DNA of 64,000 nt, taken from positions 3,620,001 to 3,684,000 of the forward strand of contig NZ_JASTLC010000001.1 of NCBI RefSeq assembly GCF_030499575.1, in the 5' to 3' direction. The position numbers were made by a program, and so were the translations under genes. This document shows, piece by piece, positions 7,235 to 15,972 of the stretch (the first letter of the stretch is position 1; every line of letters begins with the position of its first letter). Source of the DNA: Streptomyces sp. DG2A-72. GTDB taxonomy: Bacteria; Actinomycetota; Actinomycetes; Streptomycetales; Streptomycetaceae. The notes under the pieces are model-generated. The model was not told the DNA's origin and ran no database searches. It saw only the letters and a program-made list of their open reading frames with translations.

Positions 7235-9025
7235 GTGCCCTCCAGACGTACCGTTCTGGCCGCCACCGCAGGCGTCGCCGCCACTCTCGCGGTGAGCGGA
7301 ACCGCCTACGCGGACGACAAGAAGCTCCGCTCTCTCATCTCCCGTATGACGCTGCCCGAGAAGGTCGGGCAGCTTTTCGTCATGCGGGTCTACGGCCACT
7401 CCGCCACCGCCCCCGATCAGGCCGACATCGACGCCAACCTCAAGGAGATCGGCGTCCGCAACGCCGCCGAACTCATCGCCGAGTACCGCGTCGGCGGCAT
7501 CATCTACTTCACCTGGGCGCACAACACGCGTGATCCCCAGCAGATCGCCGGCCTGTCCAACGGCATCCAGCGCGCCTCGCTGCAGCAGCCGCGCGGGCTG
7601 CCCGTTCTCGTCTCCACCGACCAGGAGCACGGGATAGTGTGCCGAGTCGGCGAGCCCGCCACCCTTTTTCCGGGCGCCATGGCCATGGGGGCAGGCGGGT
7701 CGCGCACCGACGCACGTTCCCTCGGCCGTATCGCCGGGCAGGAGCTGCGAGCCATCGGCATCCGGCAGAACTACTCCCCCGTCGCCGATGTCAACGTCAA
7801 CCCCGCCAACCCCGTCATCGGCGTCCGCTCCTTCGGTTCCGAACCCGACGCGGTGGCCGGTCTGGTGGCCGCCGAGGTCGCCGGGTACCAGCGGTCGGGA
7901 GTCGCGGCGACCGCCAAGCACTTCCCGGGGCACGGGGACACCACCGTCGACAGCCACACCGGCTTTCCCGTCATCACGCACAGCCGAGAGGAATGGGAAG
8001 AGCTGGATGCCGGACCCTTCCGGGCCGCGATCCGCGCGGGCATCGACTCGATCATGACCGCGCACATCCAGTTCCCGGCCCTCGACGACTCCGGCGACCC
8101 GGCGACGCTCTCCCGCCCGATCCTCACCGGCATCCTGCGGGAGGAACTCGGTTACGACGGAGTCGTGGTGACCGACTCCCTCGGGATGGAAGGCGTGCGC
8201 ACCAAGTACGGCGACGACCGCGTGCCGGTGCTCGCGCTCAAGGCCGGCGTGGACCAGCTCCTCAACCCGCCGAAGCTGGACGTCGCGTGGAACGCCGTCC
8301 TCAAGGCCGTTGAGGACGGGGAACTCACCGAGGCACGGCTCGACGAGTCGGTTCTGCGCATCCTGCGGCTGAAGGCGAAGCTCGGACTGTTCGACGCGCC
8401 CTACGTCAGCCCGAGCGGCGTCGACCGGAACGTCGGCACCCCGGCCCACCTCGCCGCCGCCGACCGCATCGCCGAGCGGACGACCACGCTCCTCGTCAAC
8501 GAAGGCGGACTGCTGCCGCTGTCCGCCGGCGAGCATCCCAGGCTCCTCGTCGTCGGCGCCGACCCCGCCTCCCCGTCCGGCACCACCGGACCGCCCACCG
8601 CCGTCCTCGCCGCCGCCCTCACCGGACTCGGCTTCACGGCCACCAGGTTGTCGACCGGTACGGCACCGACCTCGGCGACCACAAGTGCCGCCGTCGCCGC
8701 GGCGGGCGAGGCGGACGCCGTCGTGGTCGGGACGTACAACGTGACGGCGAGCAGCACCCAGAAGGCCCTGGTCCAGGAGCTGCTGGCGACGGGGAAGCCG
8801 GTGGTGGCGGTCGCCACCCGCAATCCCTACGACGTGGCCCAACTGCCCGCAGTCCAGGCCTACTTGGCATCGTACTCCTGGACGGACGTCGAGCTGCGCG
8901 CCGCGGCCCGCGTGATCGCCGGGCGGGTGCGGCCGCGCGGGAAGCTGCCGGTGCCGGTGCAGCGGGCCGACGATCCGGCGCGGGTGCTGTATCCGGTCGG
9001 ACATGGGCTGTCGTACCGGACGTAG
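7235..9025 (+). CDS. secreted GH3 beta-N-acetylhexosaminidase (NagZ-like)
   Basis: A 596-residue exported glycosidase beginning at GTG 7235 behind GGAAGGAG. The N-terminus SRRTVLAATAGVAAT is a twin-arginine signal with probable cleavage after AYA (about residue 26). The GH3 barrel shows KHFPGHGDTTVDSH at 228-241, the NagZ signature with its catalytic Asp-His pair, and the nucleophile aspartate 314 in VVTDSLGMEGV. A C-terminal domain follows after residue 400. It should release terminal GlcNAc from muropeptides or chitin oligomers outside the cell. The gene is alone; the lipoprotein gene downstream is 108 bases away. Confidence 0.9.
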   Translation: MPSRRTVLAATAGVAATLAVSGTAYADDKKLRSLISRMTLPEKVGQLFVMRVYGHSATAPDQADIDANLKEIGVRNAAELIAEYRVGGIIYFTWAHNTRDPQQIAGLSNGIQRASLQQPRGLPVLVSTDQEHGIVCRVGEPATLFPGAMAMGAGGSRTDARSLGRIAGQELRAIGIRQNYSPVADVNVNPANPVIGVRSFGSEPDAVAGLVAAEVAGYQRSGVAATAKHFPGHGDTTVDSHTGFPVITHSREEWEELDAGPFRAAIRAGIDSIMTAHIQFPALDDSGDPATLSRPILTGILREELGYDGVVVTDSLGMEGVRTKYGDDRVPVLALKAGVDQLLNPPKLDVAWNAVLKAVEDGELTEARLDESVLRILRLKAKLGLFDAPYVSPSGVDRNVGTPAHLAAADRIAERTTTLLVNEGGLLPLSAGEHPRLLVVGADPASPSGTTGPPTAVLAAALTGLGFTATRLSTGTAPTSATTSAAVAAAGEADAVVVGTYNVTASSTQKALVQELLATGKPVVAVATRNPYDVAQLPAVQAYLASYSWTDVELRAAARVIAGRVRPRGKLPVPVQRADDPARVLYPVGHGLSYRT

Positions 9026-9132
9026 TACACATACGTCATGCGCCCGGCGTACAACTGCCAATGGGCGCAAAGCACCCCGGCACGTCTGGCGTGCGCCCGC
9101 CTCGGCGGGTCACGCTGGGCGGGGGTGTGACG

Positions 9133-9765
9133 ATGCAGAAGAAGGGTTCCGTGGGGGTGGTGTGCGCGCCGGCTGCGCTGCTCGTCGCCCTGCTGACGGG
9201 GTGTCAGGGTGATCCGCCCGCGGCTGCGGAGGAGACGCCGGCCGGCAGCGGACGGGCGACCTCGACGCAGCCGTCCGGGCATGGCGCGGTGTTCCTCGCG
9301 GTCGACGAGTGCAGCTCCTTCGGTACGACGAGCTTCACCGAGGTGCCGTGCACCAGTGAGCGGGCGGCGGCGCGGGTCGTGGCCCGGCACGACGGCCGGG
9401 TGGACGACGGGCCGCTGTGCCCCGGGACCTCGGACTTCGTCCTGCACATCAGCGACGAGGCGCCGGTCTCCGACGAGGACGGCGACGGAACGGTCCCGCA
9501 GGGCTACGCCTGTATGCGCAACCTCTCCCCGCCCCATCCCGGCGACCCGGGCGCCGGAGGCGGCCCCCGCACCATCGTCGGCGACTGCGTCTACAGCTCC
9601 GGCGACGGACAGGTCCGCGAGACGTCCTGCGAGGGCGAGGGCAGGCAGGAACCCGAGTACGAGGTGACGAAGGCCGTCGGCAAGCGCACGGAGTGCCCGG
9701 CGTCGACGGCCCTGTATGTCCAGCTGGGCGGGGCTGATCCGGTGGGCTGCGCCCGGCCGCTGTGA
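9133..9765 (+). CDS. cysteine-rich lipoprotein, function unknown
   Basis: A 210-residue protein whose N-terminus (basic start, hydrophobic core, LLTGC) is a lipoprotein signal with the lipidated cysteine at residue 24. The mature part has seven further cysteines, several in a regular C(x5-25)C pattern around ECSSFGTTSFTEVPC and DCVYSSGDGQVRETSC, arranged as two similar halves. This repeated pattern suggests a duplicated disulfide-stabilised domain of the kind often called DUF3558 or septum-formation-like, but I do not recognise it with confidence. ATG 9133 was chosen for its GGGGG ribosome site; GTG 9127 is possible. Confidence 0.78.
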   Translation: MQKKGSVGVVCAPAALLVALLTGCQGDPPAAAEETPAGSGRATSTQPSGHGAVFLAVDECSSFGTTSFTEVPCTSERAAARVVARHDGRVDDGPLCPGTSDFVLHISDEAPVSDEDGDGTVPQGYACMRNLSPPHPGDPGAGGGPRTIVGDCVYSSGDGQVRETSCEGEGRQEPEYEVTKAVGKRTECPASTALYVQLGGADPVGCARPL

Positions 9766-9790
9766 GCAACGGCCGGGCGCACCTCATGCG

Positions 9791-11224
9791 TTACGGACGC
9801 AAGGCCGGCTCGCGCTCGATGTCACGCTTGTCCAGCTTGCGGTCGAACTTGGCCAGCGGCTTGGCCGCCGCGGGGTTCGACTGGACGGCGCTGGACGCGA
9901 CGCCCGCCCACTGCAGGATCCGTGCCGTCGCCAGGGACTTCTCGTCGGCGACGAGGCCCGCGACGTTGGCGCCGTGGTTGAGGCCCGGCGCGGTGAAGAC
10001 GTAACTGTCACGCGCGCTCTTGCCGAGGCGGAACGGCTCGGCGCCCCACGGGTCGTTCTCGCCGTAGACGAAGAGCATCTGCCGCGCGTTGTGGCGGACC
10101 CAGGTGTCGACGTCCTTCATGACGTACGGCTGGAACTTCATCGGGATCGACCGCGGCACGAAGTTGCGCGGCGGCAGGTAGCCGTAGCGGATGTACTTCT
10201 TCTCGATGTGCGGGAAGCCGATCGTCGGCGCGCCCAGCTGGGTGCCCGCCTGGTAGTAGTACGGCGTGTACGGCTCCAGGCCCTGGTCCGTGTAGAAGGA
10301 GAACCCGGCGATGGCGTCGAGGGAGTTCCAGATGGCGTCGTCGGTGGCGTTCTTGGCGTCGGCCGGGATGGTGTCGCAGTCGGACAGCAGGCTGTACTGC
10401 CAGAAGCCCCAGACGTAGTCGAGGACGGTTACCTCGTAGGCCTTGTCGAGGCTGCCGACGGTGTTGAAGGTGTAGCCGTTGTCGGCCGCGTAGGCCGCGT
10501 ACCGCTTCTCCATCGGCTCCCGGCGCACCAGTGCCTCGCGCTGTACGCCGTTCAGCCGGTCGCGGCACTCCTTGGTGCCGACGGTGGCGAAGAACTCGTC
10601 GTAGGCGGAGTCCTCCTTGTTCACGACGTCGTTGGGGGCGACGTAGGCGACGACGCCGTCCATGTCGCGCGGGTAGAAGCGCTCGTAGTACGTGGCGGTC
10701 ATGCCGCCCTTGGAGCCGCCCGTGGAGAGCCACTTCCGGTCGTAGACCGGCTTGAGCGCCTTGAAGATGCGGTGCTGGTCGCTGGCCGCCTGCCAGATGT
10801 CCAGCTTGGTCCAGTCGGCCGGGTCGGGCCGGGACGGGGTGAAGAAGCGGTACTCCATGGAGATCTGGTTGCCGTCCACGATCTGGGTCGGCTCGCTGCG
10901 GCGGGGCGTGGTGGAGACGTTGTAGCCGCTGGTGAAGAAGACCGTCGGGCGGGCCTCGTCCTTGTGCAGCACGGTGATGCGCTGCTGGAACGTGCCCTTG
11001 GACGGGCGCCGGTGGTCGACCGGCTGGGTGTAGTTGAGGACGAAGAAGCGATAGCCGGTGTACGGCTTCTCCTCGACCAGGCTCATGCCCGGAATCGAGA
11101 GCAGCTTCTCCTTGATGTCAGTGGTGCCGGTGGCCTCCGGCTCGGCGGCGGTGGCCGCCCCCGCCGTACTCAGCGTGCCTATGAGCACGGTGAGCGCCAG
11201 CAACCATCTGAGCGCCTTGCGCAT
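9791..11224 (-). CDS. secreted S37-family aminopeptidase (PS-10)
   Basis: A 477-residue secreted peptidase with a Sec signal ending near TAAEPE (residue 27). The segment WLSTGGSKGGMTATYYERF places the nucleophile serine at 171 in the GGSKGG elbow of MEROPS family S37, which was described from Streptomyces as a tripeptidyl/prolyl-type aminopeptidase. Further on, VYGENDPWG supplies the probable catalytic aspartate and GLNHGAN the histidine of an alpha/beta-hydrolase triad. It would trim peptides outside the cell. The start is ATG 11224 with GGGAGGG. It is convergent with the lipoprotein gene and has its own promoter. Confidence 0.9.
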   Translation of the reverse strand: MRKALRWLLALTVLIGTLSTAGAATAAEPEATGTTDIKEKLLSIPGMSLVEEKPYTGYRFFVLNYTQPVDHRRPSKGTFQQRITVLHKDEARPTVFFTSGYNVSTTPRRSEPTQIVDGNQISMEYRFFTPSRPDPADWTKLDIWQAASDQHRIFKALKPVYDRKWLSTGGSKGGMTATYYERFYPRDMDGVVAYVAPNDVVNKEDSAYDEFFATVGTKECRDRLNGVQREALVRREPMEKRYAAYAADNGYTFNTVGSLDKAYEVTVLDYVWGFWQYSLLSDCDTIPADAKNATDDAIWNSLDAIAGFSFYTDQGLEPYTPYYYQAGTQLGAPTIGFPHIEKKYIRYGYLPPRNFVPRSIPMKFQPYVMKDVDTWVRHNARQMLFVYGENDPWGAEPFRLGKSARDSYVFTAPGLNHGANVAGLVADEKSLATARILQWAGVASSAVQSNPAAAKPLAKFDRKLDKRDIEREPALRP

Positions 11225-11343
11225 GCACCCTCCCGGTGAATACAGATGTGCGCCGGAAGCTAGCGGAGCAAGTCACCTGAGCACCAGGGGAGATGACAGG
11301 TCGATGGGGAAAACCCTGTAGGAAACCTGTGGATCCGTGTGGA

Positions 11344-11739
11344 TCAGTACCGGATCCAGCCGGTGCTGACCGATCCCCCGCCGACCGCGCCCTTCACGCG
11401 CACGCTGCGGTGGCCCATGTAGACCAGCGGCGTGCTGATGCGGCGGATGCGCTTGTCCGTGAAGGCGACCGGGCGATGGCCGCGCACCTGCACGCTGACC
11501 GACATCGTCCGCACGGGGCCGGGGTTCTTGGCGAGCGTGACGGCACAGATCTCGCGGTCCTGCTTGTAGACGCGCACGATGCCGGTCGAGAACGTGAGTG
11601 TCCTGACCTTGCGGCCGGCGCAGGGCTTGGCGACCGCGTGCGCCTCGGCCGGTGCCGCCAGCCCGAGCAGTCCGGATGTGGTGAGCACGGCGATACCGAG
11701 CGCCAGTCCCCGGCGTATCGCACCACTGTCCACTGTCAT
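11344..11739 (-). CDS. small secreted protein, function unknown
   Basis: A 131-residue protein with a clear signal peptide (LALGIAVLTTSGLLGLAAPAEA, cleaved about residue 33) and a basic beta-rich mature part of about 98 residues, ending RVKGAVGGGSVSTGWIRY. Two cysteines probably form one disulfide. No catalytic motif is apparent. ATG 11739 follows GGGAGGG. Its neighbours are unrelated, so it is probably a single-gene unit. Confidence 0.78.
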   Translation of the reverse strand: MTVDSGAIRRGLALGIAVLTTSGLLGLAAPAEAHAVAKPCAGRKVRTLTFSTGIVRVYKQDREICAVTLAKNPGPVRTMSVSVQVRGHRPVAFTDKRIRRISTPLVYMGHRSVRVKGAVGGGSVSTGWIRY

Positions 11740-11810
11740 CCCTCCCGTACCCCGTCGACGATCGTACGGATGTACGGACGCAGCACGTATGTCGGATGGT
11801 TGCACGCCCG

Positions 11811-11939
11811 TCAGCGCGACGCGCCAACCAGCTCCTCCGGCTCGGCCTGCCCGACGAACGTCCGCCACAGCTCCGCGTACAACCCACCCCGCGCAAGAAG
11901 TTCCTCGTGCGTGCCGTCCTCAGCAACCCGGCCGCGGGC
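11811..11939 (-). pseudogene. stump of an ABC exporter C-terminus
   Basis: The minus strand encodes GRVAEDGTHEELLARGGLY, then AELWRTFVGQAEPEELVG and a stop at 11811. This is the last 42 residues of an ABC exporter nucleotide-binding domain, nearly identical to the end of the intact exporter just upstream of it. At DNA level 11857-11937 repeats 12104-12184 directly with only a few mismatches. Everything upstream of the last 42 codons is gone. It is what remains of a second, tandem exporter gene after deletion or unequal crossing-over. The gap 11740-12072 contains nothing else that I can support. Confidence 0.85.
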
Positions 11940-12072
11940 TGAACCCCCCAACGTCGCCCTCGCACCGCTCGGCCCTGGCCGGCCTCCCCGGCTTCAGGAC
12001 GACTGGCCGGACTCCATCCGACGGCTCACGTGACCGTCGACCCACGACCCTGCCCGGCACACCGACGATCCG

Positions 12073-15000
12073 TCAGGCCACCACGGCCGCGTCCTCCCCC
12101 ACAAACGTCCGCCACAACTGCGCGTACAACCCACCCCGCGCAAGAAGTTCCTCGTGCGTGCCGTCCTCGGCGACACGGCCGCGGTCCATGACGACCACGC
12201 GGTCCGCGCGGGCCGCGGTTGTGAGGCGGTGGGCGACCACGAGGGTCGTGCGGCGGCCTGCGAGGCGGTCGGTGGCCTGGTTGACCAGGGCCTCGGAGGC
12301 CAGGTCCAGGGCGGCTGTCGCCTCGTCGAGGAGGAGGATGTCCGGGTCGACCAGCTCGGCGCGGGCCAAGGCGATCAGCTGCCGTTGGCCCGCGGAGAGG
12401 TTGCGCCCTCGCTCGGCGACCTCGTGGAGGTAGCCGCCCTCGAGCGTGGCGATCATGTCGTGCGCGCCGACCGCCCGGGCCGCCGCCTCCACTTCGGCGT
12501 CGGTGGCGTCGGGGCGGCCGTAGGCGATGGCGTCGCGGACGGTGCCCTGGAAGAGGTACGCCTCCTGCGGGACGACGCCCAGGCGGTGGCGGTACGACGT
12601 GAGGTCGAGGGCCCGCAGGTCGGTGCCGTCGACAGTGACGCGGCCACCGGTGGGGTCGTAGAAGCGGGCCACCAGCTTGACGAGGGTCGACTTGCCGGCG
12701 CCGGTCTCGCCGACGAAGGCGACGGTCTGGCCGGCGGGGATGGCGAGGTGGATCCCGGTGAGGGCCTCCTCCTCGCCGCCGTATGCGAAGTGCACGTCCT
12801 CGAAGGCGACTTCGCCGCGCAGCGAGAGCACGTCGAGCGGATCGTCGGCGCTCTTCGTCGACGTCGGCTCCTGGAGCAGCTCCTGGATGCGGCCCAGCGA
12901 GACCGCCGCCTGCTGGTAGCCGTCGAAGACCTGGGAGAGCTGCTGGACGGGGGCGAAGAACAGGTCGATGTAGAGGAGGTACGCCACCAGCGCACCGGTG
13001 GTGAGCGTGGCGTTGTCGACCCGGCCCGCGCCCACGATCAGCACGGCCGCCGCAGCTACCGACGACAGCAGCTGCACGCCGGGGAAGTACACCGATATCA
13101 GCCACTGGCCCCGGATACGGGCCTGGCGGTAGCTGTCGCTCCGCTCCGCGAACCGCCGCCCGCCGTCCCGCTCGCGCCGGAACGCCTGCACGATCCGCAG
13201 CCCGGACACCGACTCCTGGAGGTTGCCGTTGACCACCGACACGCGTTCCCGGGCCAGTTCGTACGCCTTCACGCTCGCCCGGCGGAAGAAGACCGTGGCG
13301 AGGATCAGCGGCGGGAGGGTGGCGAAGACGACCAGCGCCAGCTGTACGTCGATCACCAGCAGGGCGACCATGATGCCGAAGAACGTGACGACCGAGACGA
13401 ACGCCGTGACCAGTCCGGTCTGGAGGAACGTCGACAGCGCGTCGACGTCCGTCGTCATCCTCGTCATGATCCGGCCGGTCAGCTCACGCTCGTAGTAGTC
13501 GAGTCCGAGCCGCTGGAGCTGGGCGAAGATCTTCAGGCGGAGGGAGTACAGGACCCGCTCCCCCGTCCGTCCGGTCATCCGGGTCTCGCCGATCTGCGCC
13601 ATCCATTGCACGAACACGACGAGCAGTCCGAGCAGCGAGGCCGCCCACACCGCGCCGAGGGCCATCTCCGAGACACCGCTGTCGATGCCGTGCCGGATCA
13701 GGACGGGCAGGAGGAGGCCCATACCCGCGTCCACGGCGACGAGGGAGAGGCTGACGAGGAGGGGGAGGCCGAAGCCGCGGAGGAGTCTGCGCAGGCCGTA
13801 GCTCTCCTCGGCTCGCACGGCGCGTGCCTCGTCGATCTCCGGGGTGTCGGTCGCCGGGGGCAACGCGTCCACCTGGGCGAGGAGTTCGGGGGTGGCCGGG
13901 GTGCCGTCCATCGCGAGGTCGCGCGGGGTGCGCTCGCCCGCCCACAGCCGGGGCGTGATGCCGCGCTCGGCGTCGAACTCGGCGTCCAGCTCTTCCCGTA
14001 CGGAGGTGTCCTCCTGCGGACAGGCGGGCTGGGCGTGGCCGGGCGAGACGCCGCCGAGTTCGTCCGGGTCGGTGAGGAGGCGGCGGTAGAGGGCGGACCG
14101 CTGCTGGAGTTCCTTGTGGGTACCGATGTCGGCGAGCCGGCCGCCGTCGAGGACCGCGATGCGGTCGGCGAGGTTGAGGGTGGAGCGGCGGTGGGCGATG
14201 AGGAGGGTGGTCCGGCCCTCCATGACGTGCTTCAGGGCCTCGTGGATCTCGTGCTCGACGCGGGCGTCCACGGCGGAGGTGGCGTCGTCGAGGACGAGCA
14301 GCCGCGGGTCGGTGAGGATCGCGCGGGCGAGGGCGACGCGCTGGCGCTGGCCGCCGGAGAGGGTGAGGCCGTGCTCGCCGACCTTGGTGTCGTAGCCGTC
14401 GGGGAGTTCCCTGATGAATCGGTCCGCCTGGGCGGCGCGGGCGGCGGCCTCGATCTCGTCGTCCGTCGCGTCGGGACGGCCGTACGCGATGTTGCTGCGG
14501 ACCGTGTCCGAGAAGAGGAAGGAGTCCTCGGGGACCAGCCCGATCGCGGCCCTCAGCGAGTCGAGGGTCAGCTCGCGGACGTCATGACCGCCGATGAGGA
14601 CGGCGCCGTGGGTGACGTCGTAGAACCGGGGCAGCAGGAGCGAGACCGTCGACTTGCCGGAGCCGGAGGAGCCGACGACGGCGAGGGTCTCGCCGGGGTG
14701 GATCTCGAAGCTCAGCCCGTCGAGGACAGGGCTGGTTTTGCCCAGGGCGCCCTCGTAGCCGAAGGAGACGTCGTCGAACTCGACGGTGGCGGGGGCGTCG
14801 GCGGGCAGCGTCTTGTGGCCCTCGTCGAGCGTCGGCTCGGTGTCGATCAGCTCCAGCACGCGTTCTGTGCCGGCGCGGGCCTGCTGGCCGACCGTGAGGA
14901 CCATGGCGAGCATGCGGACCGGGCCGACGAGCTGGGCGAGGTAGGTGGAGAAGGCGACGAACGTACCGAGCGTGATGTGACCGCGCACGGCGAGCCAGCC

Positions 15001-15795
15001 GCCCAGCGCGAGCATCGCGACCTGGCCGAGCGCGGGGACGGCCTGGAGGGCGGGGGTGTACTTGGAGTTGAACCGGATCGTGCGCAGCCGCCCCGCGAAG
15101 AGCTTCCGGCCGACCTCGCGCAGCTTCCCGGTCTCCTGTTCCTCCTGCCCGAACCCCTTCACCACGCGTACGCCGCTGACGGCGCCGTCGACGACGCCCG
15201 CGACGGCCGCCGCCTGGGCCTGGGCGTACCAGGTGGCGGGGTGGAGCTTGATGCGGCTGCGCTTGGCGATGAACCAGATCGCGGGCGCGACCGCGAGGGC
15301 GACCAGCGTGAGCGGGAGCGACAGCCACGCCATGATGACCAGGGAGATCAGGAAGAGCATGAAGTTCCCGATGGTCATCGGGAGCATGAAGAGCAGGCCC
15401 TGGATCAGCTGGAGGTCGCTGGTCGCCCGCCCGACGACCTGACCGGTGGACAGCTCGTCCTGACGGCGGCCGTCGAGCCGGGTGATCGTGCCGTACATCT
15501 CGGTCCGCAGGTCGTGCTGGACGTCGAGGGCGAGACGGCCGCCGTAGTAGCGGCGGATGTAGGTGAGGACGTAGACGAGGAGCGCGGCGCCCATCAGGGC
15601 GCCCGCCCAGACCGCCATGGACCGGCTGTGATCGACGATCACGTCATCGATGATCACCTTGGTGATCAGCGGGGCCAGCGCCATGACGGCCATGCCGACG
15701 AGCGAGGAGCCGAGGGCCAGGACGACGTCCTTGGGGTAGCGCCAGGCGTACGCCCACAGCCTTCGCGCCCAGCCTTGCCCCTGCCGCGCTGCCAC
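12073..15795 (-). CDS. fused ABC exporter (TMD-NBD-TMD-NBD)
   Basis: One 1,240-residue chain carries two complete ABC-B type half-transporters: six helices then NBD1 (Walker A GSSGSGKST about residue 371, LSGGQRQR about 477, Walker B LLVLDDATSA about 495), a linker, six helices and NBD2 (Walker A GETGAGKST about 1027, LSAGQRQL about 1128, Walker B ILLLDEATAALD about 1150). It exports a lipid, peptide or drug-like substrate from the membrane using ATP. NBD1 has Asp instead of the catalytic Glu, and NBD2 has Ala in its signature; both lie in the same composite ATP site, so one site is degenerate, as in heterodimeric exporters. GTG 15795 was chosen for its GGGGAGG; a TTG 42 bases upstream is weaker. 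Confidence 0.93.
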   Translation of the reverse strand: MAARQGQGWARRLWAYAWRYPKDVVLALGSSLVGMAVMALAPLITKVIIDDVIVDHSRSMAVWAGALMGAALLVYVLTYIRRYYGGRLALDVQHDLRTEMYGTITRLDGRRQDELSTGQVVGRATSDLQLIQGLLFMLPMTIGNFMLFLISLVIMAWLSLPLTLVALAVAPAIWFIAKRSRIKLHPATWYAQAQAAAVAGVVDGAVSGVRVVKGFGQEEQETGKLREVGRKLFAGRLRTIRFNSKYTPALQAVPALGQVAMLALGGWLAVRGHITLGTFVAFSTYLAQLVGPVRMLAMVLTVGQQARAGTERVLELIDTEPTLDEGHKTLPADAPATVEFDDVSFGYEGALGKTSPVLDGLSFEIHPGETLAVVGSSGSGKSTVSLLLPRFYDVTHGAVLIGGHDVRELTLDSLRAAIGLVPEDSFLFSDTVRSNIAYGRPDATDDEIEAAARAAQADRFIRELPDGYDTKVGEHGLTLSGGQRQRVALARAILTDPRLLVLDDATSAVDARVEHEIHEALKHVMEGRTTLLIAHRRSTLNLADRIAVLDGGRLADIGTHKELQQRSALYRRLLTDPDELGGVSPGHAQPACPQEDTSVREELDAEFDAERGITPRLWAGERTPRDLAMDGTPATPELLAQVDALPPATDTPEIDEARAVRAEESYGLRRLLRGFGLPLLVSLSLVAVDAGMGLLLPVLIRHGIDSGVSEMALGAVWAASLLGLLVVFVQWMAQIGETRMTGRTGERVLYSLRLKIFAQLQRLGLDYYERELTGRIMTRMTTDVDALSTFLQTGLVTAFVSVVTFFGIMVALLVIDVQLALVVFATLPPLILATVFFRRASVKAYELARERVSVVNGNLQESVSGLRIVQAFRRERDGGRRFAERSDSYRQARIRGQWLISVYFPGVQLLSSVAAAAVLIVGAGRVDNATLTTGALVAYLLYIDLFFAPVQQLSQVFDGYQQAAVSLGRIQELLQEPTSTKSADDPLDVLSLRGEVAFEDVHFAYGGEEEALTGIHLAIPAGQTVAFVGETGAGKSTLVKLVARFYDPTGGRVTVDGTDLRALDLTSYRHRLGVVPQEAYLFQGTVRDAIAYGRPDATDAEVEAAARAVGAHDMIATLEGGYLHEVAERGRNLSAGQRQLIALARAELVDPDILLLDEATAALDLASEALVNQATDRLAGRRTTLVVAHRLTTAARADRVVVMDRGRVAEDGTHEELLARGGLYAQLWRTFVGEDAAVVA

Positions 15796-15894
15796 GTCGG
15801 TGCCTCCCCGTTCTGTTGGATCTACGGAAGGCACCAACGCCGGGGCAAGCGGATTTCATCCCTCCGCGACAGCGCTGCGCTGGCGGGGCCGTCA

Positions 15895-15972
15895 TTCGGC
15901 TGCGGCGCCGCGAGGGCTGGTCGCGCCCACGCGGCGGAGCCGCATATCGATACAGCCCCGCGCCCCTAGGGG
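15895..15972 (-). repeat. Streptomyces GC-rich intergenic repeat, copy A
   Basis: Read on the minus strand it begins with GGGGCGCGGGGCTGTATCG and continues with GGCTCCGCCGCGTGGGCGCG and GACCAGCC. It is the same family as 50432-50501 and, in a shorter form, 56601-56648 and 61684-61728. I recognise this block as a recurring element at gene ends in Streptomyces. Here it supplies the stop codon of the neighbouring pseudogene (TAG at 15966). It may act as a transcription terminator. Confidence 0.75.

Noticed and set aside
12154..15969. A 1,271-codon open frame on the plus strand opposite the ABC exporter
   Set aside because: Composition is an artefact of GC-rich codons on the other strand; it is rich in Asp, Glu, Gly and Arg without motifs, and the minus strand has full ABC signatures.
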